This document shows positions 6,938 to 15,804 of a stretch of DNA of 64,000 nt, in pieces; within the stretch, counting starts at the first letter, position 1, and each line of letters starts with the position of its first letter. Under the pieces are notes generated by a model. The model searched no databases, was not told the origin of the DNA, and saw only the letters and a program-made list of their open reading frames with translations. The DNA comes from Arthrobacter sp. B3I9 (lineage in GTDB: Bacteria; Actinomycetota; Actinomycetes; Actinomycetales; Micrococcaceae): positions 868,001-932,000 of the forward strand of contig NZ_JAUSYO010000001.1 in NCBI RefSeq assembly GCF_030816935.1. The letters run 5' to 3'. A program made the position numbers and the translations under genes.

Positions 6938-7780
6938 TTAATCGTCCCGGCGCTTCACGGTAAGACCCAGGCTGCGGGGGCCTGGCTCCGACGCGGTGGT
7001 TGAGCTGCAATCGTCGCAGCAGGTCGGGGCCTTGGTTGCAGCCACAGTGGAACCTTCGCCGGGGGCGAGGGCTGTGATCTCCTGGTCCTCATGGCCGTCC
7101 GGCCCAGCCGGGGCGCAGCAGTCGTCGCCTTCGTCGTGGCCAGTGTCGGCGCCGGGAACGGTGCAGCACACGTCACCCTTCCAGGCGTTGACCCCTTCGC
7201 GGATCGCAATCGCGGCGATCACCAGGGCTGCTCCGGCGTCGGCCCACCACCAACCAAGGGTGCTGTTCAGGACCAGGCCAACCAGCAGGACTGCGGAGAG
7301 GTAGGTGCATAACAGCGTCTGTTTGGAATCAGCGACGGCAGTACGGGATCCCAGCTCCCGGCCCGCGCGGCGCTGCGCCCACGACAGGACAGGCATGATA
7401 GCCAGGCTCAAGGCCGCGATGATGATGCCGGGCGTCGAATGCTGAGCCTCGCCTCCACCGGCGAGGGACCGTACGGCGTCCACGGTCACGAACGTCGCGA
7501 GGGCGAAGAAGGAGAGGGCGATGATCCGCAGGGTCAAGTGTTCGCGGCGTTCGGGATCCTTTGCGGAGAACTGCCAGGACAGGGCCACGGCCGACGATAC
7601 TTCGATCACCGAGTCCAGACCGAACCCGATCAGGGCTGAGGAATCGGCGACCCCGCCGGCCCAGAGCGCCACCACGGCTTCGATGACGTTGTAGGTGATG
7701 GTCCCGGCGGCGAACAAACGGATCCTGCGGGACAGGACGGCCCTCCGTTGCTGGATCGGGGTCTGCAGCGCGGCCGTCAT
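6938..7780 (-). CDS. CDF-family metal exporter with cysteine-rich C-terminal tail
   Basis: The membrane protein (280 residues) has about six helices, with GFGLDSVIEV in helix 2 and ADSKQTLLCTYLS in helix 5 as likely metal-site regions. After the last helix the tail is rich in Cys and His (DVCCT, DDCCAP, PTCCDDC), unlike the usual CDF cytoplasmic domain. Such tails suit soft metals such as Cd or Pb. The ATG at 7780 overlaps the CmtR stop (ATGA) and is preferred to an in-frame ATG 9 bases upstream. Direct coupling to the sensor implies export of the metal the sensor binds. Substrate is inferred. Confidence 0.85.
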   Translation of the reverse strand: MTAALQTPIQQRRAVLSRRIRLFAAGTITYNVIEAVVALWAGGVADSSALIGFGLDSVIEVSSAVALSWQFSAKDPERREHLTLRIIALSFFALATFVTVDAVRSLAGGGEAQHSTPGIIIAALSLAIMPVLSWAQRRAGRELGSRTAVADSKQTLLCTYLSAVLLVGLVLNSTLGWWWADAGAALVIAAIAIREGVNAWKGDVCCTVPGADTGHDEGDDCCAPAGPDGHEDQEITALAPGEGSTVAATKAPTCCDDCSSTTASEPGPRSLGLTVKRRDD

Positions 7781-8103
7781 GCGAAGCACGTCCCGTCCGG
7801 AGCGCAGCAGGAGGGATCCACGGCCAGGACAACGCCGAGCAGGTCCTTGATCGCGTGGCCCAGCCGGGCATCTGCCAGTTCGTACCGGGTCCTCCGTCCA
7901 TCAGGGACAGCGACAACCAGGCCACACCCGCGCAGGCAGGTCAGGTGGTTGGACATGCTCTGCCGGGACACCCCCAGGGCATCGGCAAGATCAGAGGGAT
8001 AGGCAGGGGCGTCCGAGAGCGTCAGGAGGATCCTGGCGCGGGTCGCATCCGAGACGGCGTAGCCAAAGCGGGCCAGCACGGGCGCCTGAGTGAGGGTTTC
8101 CAT
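7777..8103 (-). CDS. CmtR-like Cd(II)/Pb(II)-sensing ArsR-family repressor
   Basis: With the ATG at 8103 the protein has 108 residues: a winged helix with recognition stretch SRQSMSNHLTCLRGCGLV, Cys56 and Cys60 in TCLRGC, and Cys99/100/106 at the end. This mirrors Mycobacterium tuberculosis CmtR, which binds Cd or Pb through Cys57, Cys61 and Cys102. An in-frame ATG at 8118 lies inside the operator and between the -35 and -10 boxes, so it cannot be the start. The repressor leads the metal operon 8103-5425. Confidence 0.88.
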   Translation of the reverse strand: METLTQAPVLARFGYAVSDATRARILLTLSDAPAYPSDLADALGVSRQSMSNHLTCLRGCGLVVAVPDGRRTRYELADARLGHAIKDLLGVVLAVDPSCCAPDGTCFA

Positions 8104-8109
8104 AACCTC

Positions 8110-8138
8110 AAAGTACATCTATGGATGTATTCAGGCAA
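8110..8138 (-). promoter_or_regulatory. cmtR operon promoter with operator in the spacer; leaderless start
   Basis: On the minus strand TTGCCT (8138-8133), a 17-base spacer and TACTTT (8115-8110) are followed by 6 bases and the ATG at 8103. A perfect inverted repeat TACATC-N4-GATGTA (8114-8129) fills the spacer. Bound CmtR would prevent polymerase from engaging both boxes. No room remains for an untranslated leader. Confidence 0.62.
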
Positions 8139-8237
8139 TCCTGTAATGACTTTTACGGCCTGGCTTCAGGGACTGCTGCAACCCCCAACATTTCTTGGCG
8201 GCTCGGAACCCTAGGGATTCGAGGCGGGCGAATTCCA

Positions 8238-8558
8238 GTGGTGCCTGCAACACCGGACTTAGTTGAGGTGCAGGCGAAGCTGCGGGACTTCAGCGCGCAG
8301 ACCGGCCTGCCGATGGAGGAGCTGCTGGCCCGGGCGGATCCGCCGGACCCGGCCCGGTTGCTCGAATCGGCAGGCTGGAACTGTGCGGAACATTCAGTGG
8401 CGGGGCTGTCGGCCCGCTACGGCCGGGCCATCTCGCTCGACGCAACGGACGAGCTCCTGGGGGAAGACCGCAACGACGGCGCACGCGGCGGGTTCGTGAC
8501 CGCGTGGCTGCCGGCGCCTGCCTCACGCCAGCGGACGCGCAGTTACGCAGGCGGTTGA
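8238..8558 (+). pseudogene. C-terminal remnant of a TIGR00027-type SAM-dependent methyltransferase
   Basis: About 100 residues resemble only the last third of the actinobacterial putative O-methyltransferase family: LLESAGWNCAEHSVAGLSARYGRAI and the final GGFVTAWLPAPA. The SAM-binding N-terminal two thirds are absent; upstream sequence belongs to the cmtR control region. The downstream end abuts a second broken gene on the other strand. It is therefore read as a fragment, without expected activity. Confidence 0.6.
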
Positions 8559-8572
8559 ACCCCGGCTGCCGG

Positions 8573-9285
8573 TCAGCCGGTGGTGCGCTGGCTGAATGAC
8601 ACGAGACGGGACTGCATCTCCCAGTACGGAGTGGCAACCGGCACCTGGTTGCCGCGTCAACCGCTGCGCGGTACGGCAGGGAGCCGGAACTCACCCGCCT
8701 GACCCCCAGCTCACCCAGCTCGGCCACAGTCAGCGAGGGATGTGCCAGCACGTTGACCGGCAACCCGATACCGGCGGTGATGGTCTGGATGTCCTCCGGT
8801 GCCTTGAGGCCGGGGACAAAGATCCCGTCCGCCCCGGCGTCGGCGTAGGCGTTGGCCCTGCGCAAGACGGCAGCCACGGTGGCCTGTTCGCCGAACCAGA
8901 TGTTGTCAACGCGGGCGTTGATGAACATCGCCGGGCTGCGTCGCTTGGCGGCGGTAACTTTCGCGGCAAAGGACGCTGGATCGACAAGGTTGCCGGCCGT
9001 GCTGTCCTCCAGGTTGACCCCGGCCACGCCCAGGGCCGCCAGCTGGGCTACATAGTCCGCCACCTCATCGGGGTCCTCGGAGTAGCCGTCCTCTATGTCC
9101 GCCGTCACGTGGACCGGCAGTCGGCGCACCTGCGCGACCAACGCGGCCGTTAGCGCCTTGCTGGACCGGCCGCCGTCGGGCATGCCGGCACTTGCCGCAA
9201 TGCCAAAGCTGGTGGTGCCGACGGCCCGAAATCCTGCTGCCGCCAAAGCCAAGGCGGATCCGACGTCCCACGCGTTGGGCAGCAC
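8573..9285 (-). pseudogene. Isocitrate lyase / PEP mutase-family gene, truncated and frameshifted
   Basis: From GTG at 9285 the frame gives LPNAWDVGSALALAAAGFRAVGTTS, DIEDGYSEDP, LEDSTAG and NARVDNIWFG, typical of the PEP mutase/isocitrate lyase superfamily. An in-frame TGA directly upstream removes the usual first ~17 residues. Near 8645-8655 the frame shifts after YRAAVDAAT; the expected C terminus (PVATPYWEMQSRLVSFSQ) continues in another frame to a TGA at 8573. With both ends damaged the gene is probably dead. Many relatives cleave 2-methylisocitrate or oxaloacetate-like acids. Confidence 0.75.
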
Positions 9286-9373
9286 TGACCTTCACATTGC
9301 CGTCCCGGGCCGGTCACGGAGACCCTTTAGGGCTAGATTGGAACGGTCAGCCTTGAGTCCGAGAGGAGGCGGC

Positions 9374-10117
9374 ATGGATTTTGATGAGCAGGGGCTTCGT
9401 GGCGAGGTAGCCGGGGAGCTCCAGGATCTGGTCCTGGACAGCGCCGATGTGGAGGAATTCCTCCGCGATTTGGCCCGCTACACCTCCCACGAGCTCTCCC
9501 GGACCGGCCGGCCCGTGATTTGCGGGATAACCATCATGCGGCATCGGAAACAGGCCACGAGGGCGGCGAGCAGCCCTGAAGCGTTCGCGATGGACGAGAT
9601 CCAGAACAGGGCGGGGGACGGGCCGTGCCTTGCTGCGATGCGGGACCTGGCGACCGTATACGTCCCGGACGTGCGGCGCGAGGAGAGATGGCCGGAGCTT
9701 TCTCTTTCGGCGGCAAGCCAGGGTTATCTTTCCATCCTGGGTGTTCCGGTGTGGCTCGAGGACCAGACCCGGGCGGCGCTGAACCTCTACGCCTCCGGTC
9801 CTGCTTCCTTCACCGCGGCGGACGTCACCCTGGCTGAGAACTTCGCGGACCAGGCGTCCAAGTCCTTGCGGCTGGCACTGCGGATCGCCCGTCTTCGCGA
9901 TGCCCGTGACGACCTGGCCGCCGCCATGGAGTCCCGGGCTGTCATTGACATGGCTGTCGGGGTGGTGATGGCCCAGAACCGTTGCGCTCCCGAGGAGGCC
10001 TTCGAACTGCTCAGGAGCGCCTCGAACTCCCGGAACACCAAGCTCCGGGAGGTGGCCGCCTCGGTTGTCGCCTCAATTTCGGGCAGGGCCGAGGTCAAGG
10101 CGCATTTCGAGGAGTAA
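9374..10117 (+). CDS. GAF-ANTAR putative transcription antiterminator
   Basis: The 247-residue protein has an N-terminal GAF domain (about residues 15-165, with the GDGPCLAAM stretch) and a C-terminal ANTAR RNA-binding domain (about 180-240: AMESRAVIDMAVGVVMAQNRCAPEEAFELLRSAS). ANTAR domains bind paired hexaloop hairpins in leader RNAs and prevent termination. The ATG follows GAGAGGAGGC. No obvious partner kinase or ANTAR hairpin pair is seen next to it, so its signal and targets are unknown. Such proteins are abundant in Arthrobacter and mycobacteria. Confidence 0.9.
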   Translation: MDFDEQGLRGEVAGELQDLVLDSADVEEFLRDLARYTSHELSRTGRPVICGITIMRHRKQATRAASSPEAFAMDEIQNRAGDGPCLAAMRDLATVYVPDVRREERWPELSLSAASQGYLSILGVPVWLEDQTRAALNLYASGPASFTAADVTLAENFADQASKSLRLALRIARLRDARDDLAAAMESRAVIDMAVGVVMAQNRCAPEEAFELLRSASNSRNTKLREVAASVVASISGRAEVKAHFEE

Positions 10118-10177
10118 CTGCGGCCGAGTCCGGGTTCCGGCCGGTGCTTCGCGGGCACATCCGTGTCAGGATCAGTC

Positions 10178-11119
10178 ATGACACACCGACTGATGCTGCT
10201 CGACACCGCCTCGTTGTACTTCCGCGCGTTCTATGGCGTTCCCGACACGATCCGCCGCGCTGATGGCACCCCGGTGAACGCGGTCCGGGGTCTGCTGGAC
10301 ATGATCGCGAGGCTGACAACCGACTATGGAGCGACGCACCTCGTGGCGTGCTGGGACGACGACTGGCGTCCGCAGTGGCGGGTAGACCTGCTGCCCACCT
10401 ACAAGTCCCACCGGGTCGCGGAAGTGGTGGCAGGTGCCCCCGACGTGGAGGTGGTGCCCGACGCGCTCGAGGCGCAGATTCCCATGATCCGCAGGGTGCT
10501 CGGCCTCGCCGGCATTGCCATCGTGGGGGCCCCGGACCATGAGGCGGACGACGTCGTGGGCACCTACGCCAGCCAAGCGGAGCTTCCGGTCGACGTGGTC
10601 ACGGGTGACCGGGACCTCTTCCAGGTGGTCGACGACGCCCGCCAGGTGCGGGTGATCTATACCGCGCGCGGCATGAAGAATCTCGAAACCGTGACGGACG
10701 TCGTGGTTGTGGGCAAGTATCGCGTGCTGCCCGAGCAGTACGCTGATTATGCGACCCTCCGCGGCGACGCCTCGGACGGGCTGCCGGGGGTGGCCGGGAT
10801 CGGCGAGAAGACCGCCGCGTCGTTGCTGGGGGAATACGGCACGCTCGAGGGTCTGCTGGCGGCGGCAGCGGATAAGGGAAGCGGGTTGTCCGCGTCAGTG
10901 CGGTCCAAGCTCACCGCAGCGGCGCAATACCTTTCGGCGGCGCCCACGGTCGTGCGAATCGTCCGCGACCTTGAGCTGCCCACCCTTGAGGAGGCCAGCG
11001 CGCAGCTGCACCCTGTGACCGGTGATTCACGCGCCGAGCTGGAGCGGCTTGGCACCGAGTGGAACCTCGGCGGTTCGGTCCGGCGCCTCCTCGCAGCCCT
11101 GGACACCCTGTCCCAGTAA
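10178..11119 (+). CDS. Stand-alone 5'-3' exonuclease (PolA N-terminal domain family)
   Basis: The 313-residue protein carries the FEN/PolA-type 5'-nuclease fold: LMLLDTASLYFRAFYG at the start, ACWDDDWRPQWR with metal-binding acids, DHEADDVVGTYA and VTGDRDLFQVV, then the helix-hairpin-helix region DASDGLPGVAGIGEKTAASLL. The acids around residues 9, 65, 120 and 140-145 fit the two-metal site. It would trim RNA primers or flaps in addition to DNA polymerase I. The ATG at 10178 follows AGGATC. It appears monocistronic. Confidence 0.92.
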   Translation: MTHRLMLLDTASLYFRAFYGVPDTIRRADGTPVNAVRGLLDMIARLTTDYGATHLVACWDDDWRPQWRVDLLPTYKSHRVAEVVAGAPDVEVVPDALEAQIPMIRRVLGLAGIAIVGAPDHEADDVVGTYASQAELPVDVVTGDRDLFQVVDDARQVRVIYTARGMKNLETVTDVVVVGKYRVLPEQYADYATLRGDASDGLPGVAGIGEKTAASLLGEYGTLEGLLAAAADKGSGLSASVRSKLTAAAQYLSAAPTVVRIVRDLELPTLEEASAQLHPVTGDSRAELERLGTEWNLGGSVRRLLAALDTLSQ

Positions 11120-11202
11120 GAGCCGCGGACGACGCCGCGCACAGGGGCGCGGCCAACGCCGCGCACGGCGGCGCTTGAGAGCCGCCGCGGACGGGCGGCG
11201 GC

Positions 11203-12124
11203 TCAGCCGCCCAGCACCACGTTCGCGGGCGGTTCCCCGGCCAGCATGAGCTCAATCTGGCGCTGCAGGAGCCGGCCCATGCGGGGGCGCATCGCCGCAC
11301 TCGCCCCGCCCACATGCGGGGTGATGATGACGCCGGGCGCCGACCAGAGCGGGTGGCCGGCGGGCAGCGGCTCCGGGTCCGTAACGTCGAGCGCGGCCCG
11401 GATCCGGCCCCCAGCCGTATGGCGGACCACGGCCTCGGTGTCCGCCACGGCACCCCGGGCCACGTTGACCAGCAGCGCACCGTCGGGCATGGCGGAAAGG
11501 AAGGCGTCATCGATCAGGTGCCGCGTGGAGTCGCTGTACGGAACTGCCACCACCACAATGTCGTGGTCCGGCAGGAGCCCGGGCAGCTCGGCAATGCCGT
11601 GGACAGGCCCGTCCCCGTCCGCCCGCGCCCGGCTGGCTACACGCGTAACGCTGGTTTCGAACGGAAGGAGCCGCTGCTCGATGGCCTTGCCCACGCCGCC
11701 GTATCCCACCATCAGGACGCGGCAGTCCGCCAGGCTCGCGGTCAGCTTGGCCTCCCAAAGACCCTCCTGCTGGTTGCTGAAGAGCCTCGGCAGCTCCCGC
11801 TGGCTGGCCAGGATCATGGCCAGGGCAAGCTCGGCGGTGGACGTCTCGTGCACGCCGGCGGCATTGGCGAAAACCCGGCCGGGGGGCAGGAACTCCGTCA
11901 CGCCGTCGTACCCGATCGACTGGCTCTGCACCAGCGACGTCTCCACGTCCTCAAGCCTGCGCAACACCGTTGCTCCGCCCATGTAGGGGCGGGACAACGA
12001 TGTCGATCTTGGACTGCGGAGCATCGTCTTCGAAGTCCCACTCGAGCACCGAGACGTCCGGGTGCGGTGCCAGGTACTGGCGAAGGGCGGCGTCCGGCAG
12101 GCTGACGCTGATTTTCCGGGTCAT
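11203..12124 (-). pseudogene. D-2-hydroxyacid dehydrogenase broken by one extra base
   Basis: An ATG at 12124 opens MTRKISVSLPDAALRQYLA and runs in frame to DIVVPP. A run of four G (plus strand 11986-11989) where three would restore VVPPYMGGATVL then shifts the frame. The rest is a complete NAD-dependent D-2-hydroxyacid dehydrogenase: GYGGVGKAIEQ nucleotide site, LVNVARGAVADTEA with the catalytic Arg, DVTDPEPLPAGHPLW with the Glu, and the TPHVGG His. Only one base separates it from an intact ~306-residue gene, so a sequence error is possible. The likely substrate class is 2-oxoacids such as glyoxylate or hydroxypyruvate. Confidence 0.85.
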
Positions 12125-12241
12125 AGGTTTCCAACAGCTCCGTCGGCTCGGGGCAGGCCGTTCCGATGACTGGGCTGCCGGTTCGTTGATCTCCGCTGCC
12201 AGCCTAACCGAGCGGCAGGGGGGCGGTGCAATGCGTCCCGC

Positions 12242-12916
12242 TTAGGGGCCGCTGGTCTTCCACGTCGTTCCGTAGGTACGGGTCAGCTCAGCTATCTCGG
12301 CGTCGTCGAGCAGCCTCGCAGGCCGTTCCTGCAGCAGGAGTACAAGTTTGGCGGCTTCCTCGATTTCGATGATTGCGTCCACAGCCTGCTGGACCGATGC
12401 ACCTGATGTAAGAGGTCCGTGATTTTGAAGCAGCACCGCGCTGAAGTCAAAGTCGAGACTGTTGATATAGGCGCCCTGGGAGCTGTTGCCGGGTGCTGCA
12501 TACGGGATGAGGGGAACCTGTCCGACCCGCATCACCAAATACGGAGTGATGGGAGGAAGGGCGCTGTGCGGCGCCCACGGCTGGGTGCAGGAGAGCGCGG
12601 CGGCATTGGGGGAGTGGAGATGGACGACGGCGGTCATGTCCGGGTACCGGGCGTACATCGCCTGGTGTAGGGGAAACTCCTTGGACGCCTTCGGGCCGCC
12701 GAGCACGTCGCCGTCAAGGCTCAGGAGCGCCAGGTTTCCGGCATCGAGTGACGCGAGATCCGATCCGGTAGGCGACATCAGCACTGTGTCACCGATGCGC
12801 ACACTGATGTTGCCGCTGGAGCCCGGGCTGAGCCCCAGCCCGGCCAGCGTTGCGCCGGCCTGTACGAGGTCCTGGCAAAGAGGGTGACCAGCAAGGTCCG
12901 CCTGCGCGGTGCTCAT
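12242..12916 (-). CDS. otnC: 3-oxo-tetronate 4-phosphate decarboxylase (class II aldolase family)
   Basis: The 224-residue class II aldolase/adducin-family protein has the zinc-site VVHLHSPNA, a later His in LLQNHGPL and the catalytic-type Glu in SKEFPLHQ. In this family OtnC converts 3-dehydro-tetronate 4-phosphate to dihydroxyacetone phosphate and CO2. The gene overlaps the OtnK gene by 4 bases (ATGA), the characteristic OtnK/OtnC pairing. It is the second gene of a two-gene unit divergent from the transporter. L-fuculose-phosphate aldolase is a weaker alternative because of the kinase partner. Confidence 0.86.
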   Translation of the reverse strand: MSTAQADLAGHPLCQDLVQAGATLAGLGLSPGSSGNISVRIGDTVLMSPTGSDLASLDAGNLALLSLDGDVLGGPKASKEFPLHQAMYARYPDMTAVVHLHSPNAAALSCTQPWAPHSALPPITPYLVMRVGQVPLIPYAAPGNSSQGAYINSLDFDFSAVLLQNHGPLTSGASVQQAVDAIIEIEEAAKLVLLLQERPARLLDDAEIAELTRTYGTTWKTSGP

Positions 12917-14196
12917 GACAGGTTCTCCCAGGCAGACGTGAACATGTCTACACCGGCGAAGTTGCCCGATTTCAACGCGAGCCGGAGGTCGGTTCCGTCG
13001 GGGGTCGTGCCGGCACCCCAGGCCACTCCTGCTGCGATGGCTGGACCGATGGTCAGGCTGGGGACTTGAAGTGCGCTGACGATTCTGCCCGAGGTTTCCC
13101 CGCCGGCAATGATGAACTGGCGTGCCCCTTGGCCGACGAGTCTGCGCGCGATGTCCGCCAGCGCCTCTTCCACTACTTCGTTGGCCGGGCGTTCGGTTGA
13201 GGCGGGGTCTGCGGGGTGAAGGTCTTCCAGGGAGTCCACGGAGTAGACGAGGACGGGCCGGAGCGGATCGTCCTCCCACTGGCTCTTCGCCCAGGCGGCG
13301 ATGTCACTGGTTGTCTGCTCGAACCGCTCCCTCAGGTCCGTCAGGTTGAGCTTCACTGAGGGCAGGCTCGATCGCCCGTGGTTGACTTGCGCGCGTGTGG
13401 CCGCCGAGGCGCTGCCGCTCAGAACAGCGCGGAACCCTTTAACCGGGGGGAGTGCGCGTGCAACGTCGGGATCCTGCCCCGAATTGGGGTGGACGAGTCC
13501 GAGTGCCAGCCCCGAGCCGCCGGTGATGACTTTCAGGTCGGCCGACGCCGAAGCGATGGTCCGGAGGTCGGCGTCGTCCACCGCATCGATGACGACCAGG
13601 GTGGCCGGCTTGCTGCGGTGCTGGAGGCGGGAGTCCGCTATAGCCCGGGCCAAAGCACCGGCTCCTTCCCGCACAGTATCCAGCGGAACGTGCGCCACCG
13701 AGTTGGCTGTTTGGGGCTGCAGAAGCAGCTCGACGCGGGATTCGAGCATCGGCGTGAGCGGATGATGCCGCATGGAACTCTCGTGCAGGGGCACGTCTCC
13801 GACAAACAGGCGGCCGTCCCGGACGGTACGCCCCGCGGCAGGAAAGGCGGGGACCACTATGGTCGTGTCCTGGTCCAACTGGTCAAGAACCGCATCGATG
13901 ATGGGACCGATGTTCCCCTTCGCGGTCGAATCGAACGTCGAGCAGTACTTCACGTAGATTTTCTCGACGCCCAGGGCTCCCAGGAAGTCCAAGGCCTGCA
14001 GGCTGCTGCCCACGGCCTCATCCACCGGTGCCGTGCGGGATTTCAGGGCCACGACCACAGCGTCGGCGTCCCGGATATCAGCGGTTGCGCCCTGGTGCCC
14101 GAAGACCACGACTGTACGCAGGCCCTGCGACACCAGGTTGGTGGCTAGGTCCGTCGCCCCGGTGAAATCGTCCGCTATGCATCCTACGAAGGGCAT
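12913..14196 (-). CDS. otnK: 3-oxo-tetronate 4-kinase (DUF1537 / four-carbon acid sugar kinase)
   Basis: The 427-residue protein has the family opening FVGCIADDFTGATDLA and the C-terminal nucleotide-binding signature FIIAGGETSGRIVSAL. DUF1537 kinases phosphorylate 3-dehydro-erythronate or -threonate at O4 with ATP, which OtnC then decarboxylates. The ATG at 14196 follows GGAGAAGG. The intergenic region to the divergent transporter is about 190 bases and holds a palindrome and a promoter. Whether the substrate is the L- or D-series cannot be told from sequence. Confidence 0.92.
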   Translation of the reverse strand: MPFVGCIADDFTGATDLATNLVSQGLRTVVVFGHQGATADIRDADAVVVALKSRTAPVDEAVGSSLQALDFLGALGVEKIYVKYCSTFDSTAKGNIGPIIDAVLDQLDQDTTIVVPAFPAAGRTVRDGRLFVGDVPLHESSMRHHPLTPMLESRVELLLQPQTANSVAHVPLDTVREGAGALARAIADSRLQHRSKPATLVVIDAVDDADLRTIASASADLKVITGGSGLALGLVHPNSGQDPDVARALPPVKGFRAVLSGSASAATRAQVNHGRSSLPSVKLNLTDLRERFEQTTSDIAAWAKSQWEDDPLRPVLVYSVDSLEDLHPADPASTERPANEVVEEALADIARRLVGQGARQFIIAGGETSGRIVSALQVPSLTIGPAIAAGVAWGAGTTPDGTDLRLALKSGNFAGVDMFTSAWENLS

Positions 14197-14246
14197 TTTC
14201 CTTCTCCATTCCGCGCAAAGCGCCGCCGGCCTTGATCAGGTGGTGT

Positions 14247-14293
14247 GAACAAATGTTCCCACAGTTGACTCATGTGTGAAATAACTATACCTT
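14247..14293 (+). promoter_or_regulatory. Promoter of the tetronate transporter unit, with upstream palindrome
   Basis: TTGACT (14265-14270), a 17-base spacer and TACCTT (14288-14293) precede the transporter gene by about 90 bases. Just upstream is GAACA-AA-TGTTC (14247-14258), a 5+5 inverted repeat in the middle of the divergent region, suitable for controlling both directions. The DeoR-family regulator at 16860 is the obvious candidate to bind here. Confidence 0.45.
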
Positions 14294-14386
14294 ATGTGAG
14301 GCAGGGCACGTTTGGCAGCTGGTCGCCCTCTTCTGAACCCGAGTTCCAATTCCTCTTGTACCCACCCCAAAGGAGCGGTGACGATC

Positions 14387-15703
14387 ATGTCGTCGAATAC
14401 CACCGAAGAAGTGCGGCCGGTTCCGGCCCCGACGCCCCATGTTCTGAGGCAACGCCGCCGAGCGCAGCTGGGCTCCCTGATCGGTACCACCATTGAGTGG
14501 TACGAGTACTACATCTACGGTGCCACGGCCGCGCTGGTCTTCCCGGCCATGTTCTTTCCCGCAGATGATCGCCTGGTTTCGGTGATTTCCTCGTTCGCCT
14601 CGTTCGGCCTGGCCTTCGTTATCCGTCCCGTAGGCGCAGCCGTCTTCGGCCACTACGGGGACCGCATCGGCCGCAAGACCACCCTGATTGTCAGCCTGGT
14701 CATGACCGGCGTGGCCACGTTTGCGATGGGTTTCCTTCCCACGTACCAGCAGATAGGCCTGGCTGCTCCGCTGCTGCTCCTGTTCCTCCGCCTGGTGCAA
14801 GGCTTCGGTGTAGGCGGTGAATGGGGCGGCGCCGTCCTGGTGTCACTCGAGTGGGGCGACCAGAAGAAGCGTGGGGCATCCGGCTCCTGGCCGCAGATGG
14901 GCACCTCGATCGGCCTTATCCTGTCGACGTCGGCAGTCCTCATTGCCACTGCGGTTACGGGCGACCAGTTCCTCGTCTGGGGATGGCGGATTCCCTTTAT
15001 CTTCGCCGGGCTGCTCGTCATCGTCGGCCTGCTGGTACGGCTCTCCCTGGAGGAGACCCCGTCGTTTGCCGCCACGAAGGACGCCGGGAAGATCGAGAAG
15101 AATCCGGTGGGATCGGTCCTGCGCCGCTTCCCGAAAGAGCTCATTCTCTCGGCCCTTATCCGCCTCTCCGAGCAGATGCCGTTCTATATCTTCACAGCCT
15201 TCATCCTCGACTACGCCACCAAGACCGCAGGCTACGACCGCACCTTCGTCCTCATGGGGACCCTTGTGGCCGCCTGCGTGGACCTGATCCTTCTGCCGTA
15301 CTTCGCCCGCGTTGGTGACCGCATCGGCCGCCGGAAGATCTACTACATCGGTTGTGCCGTGCTCGTCCTGATGGCATTCCCGTACTTCTGGATGCTGGAT
15401 TCGGGCAACCCGACGGTCGCTTTCCTGGCGATCTCCCTGTCACTGCTGCCGCACGCCATCCAGTACGGCGCCCAGGCATCACTGATTTCCGAGCAGTTCC
15501 CCGTGAACGTCCGGTACGCAGGTGCCGGCATCGGCTACCAGCTGGCCTCGCTCGTTGCGGGCGGACCTGCACCGCTGTTGGCTGCCCTGCTGCTCGCCAG
15601 CTTCGGCACCGGCTACTCGGTTGCCGCGTACCTCGTACTCGGTGGAATCATCGCAGCCGTCGCCCTGCGCTTCATGCCAAACCGCACCAGCAACACACTC
15701 TAA
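14387..15703 (+). CDS. MHS-family major facilitator transporter, probably for a tetronate
   Basis: The 438-residue protein has twelve predicted helices and the hallmarks of metabolite:H+ symporters: GTTIEWYEYYIYG at the first helix, the loop GHYGDRIGRKTTL, and VQGFGVGGEWGGAVLVSLEW. The family takes up organic acids such as shikimate, citrate and ketoglutarate. The ATG at 14387 follows AAAGGAGCGG. Divergence from otnK-otnC and co-direction with a dehydrogenase suggest import of L-threonate or D-erythronate. Confidence 0.88.
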   Translation: MSSNTTEEVRPVPAPTPHVLRQRRRAQLGSLIGTTIEWYEYYIYGATAALVFPAMFFPADDRLVSVISSFASFGLAFVIRPVGAAVFGHYGDRIGRKTTLIVSLVMTGVATFAMGFLPTYQQIGLAAPLLLLFLRLVQGFGVGGEWGGAVLVSLEWGDQKKRGASGSWPQMGTSIGLILSTSAVLIATAVTGDQFLVWGWRIPFIFAGLLVIVGLLVRLSLEETPSFAATKDAGKIEKNPVGSVLRRFPKELILSALIRLSEQMPFYIFTAFILDYATKTAGYDRTFVLMGTLVAACVDLILLPYFARVGDRIGRRKIYYIGCAVLVLMAFPYFWMLDSGNPTVAFLAISLSLLPHAIQYGAQASLISEQFPVNVRYAGAGIGYQLASLVAGGPAPLLAALLLASFGTGYSVAAYLVLGGIIAAVALRFMPNRTSNTL

Positions 15704-15709
15704 TCAAGC

Positions 15710-15737
15710 CCGGGACCCGCGCCTGCGCGGGTCCCGG
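15710..15737 (+). terminator. GC-rich hairpin between transporter and dehydrogenase genes
   Basis: CCGGGACCCGCG (15710-15721) pairs perfectly with CGCGGGTCCCGG (15726-15737) around a 4-base loop, 6 bases after the transporter stop codon. No T tract follows. It may terminate part of the transcripts or protect the upstream mRNA, allowing different levels of transporter and dehydrogenase. Confidence 0.5.
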
Positions 15738-15804
15738 AGCGTTCCTGCACTACCGCTCCCGCGGCCGCCCCCTGTTCCCGGGCCGACTTACAAAGGATCT
15801 ACAA

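Noticed and set aside
8104..8118. An earlier in-frame ATG (8118) for the CmtR-like regulator
   Set aside because: It lies inside the inverted-repeat operator and upstream of the -10 box, and CmtR cysteine numbering fits the 8103 start.
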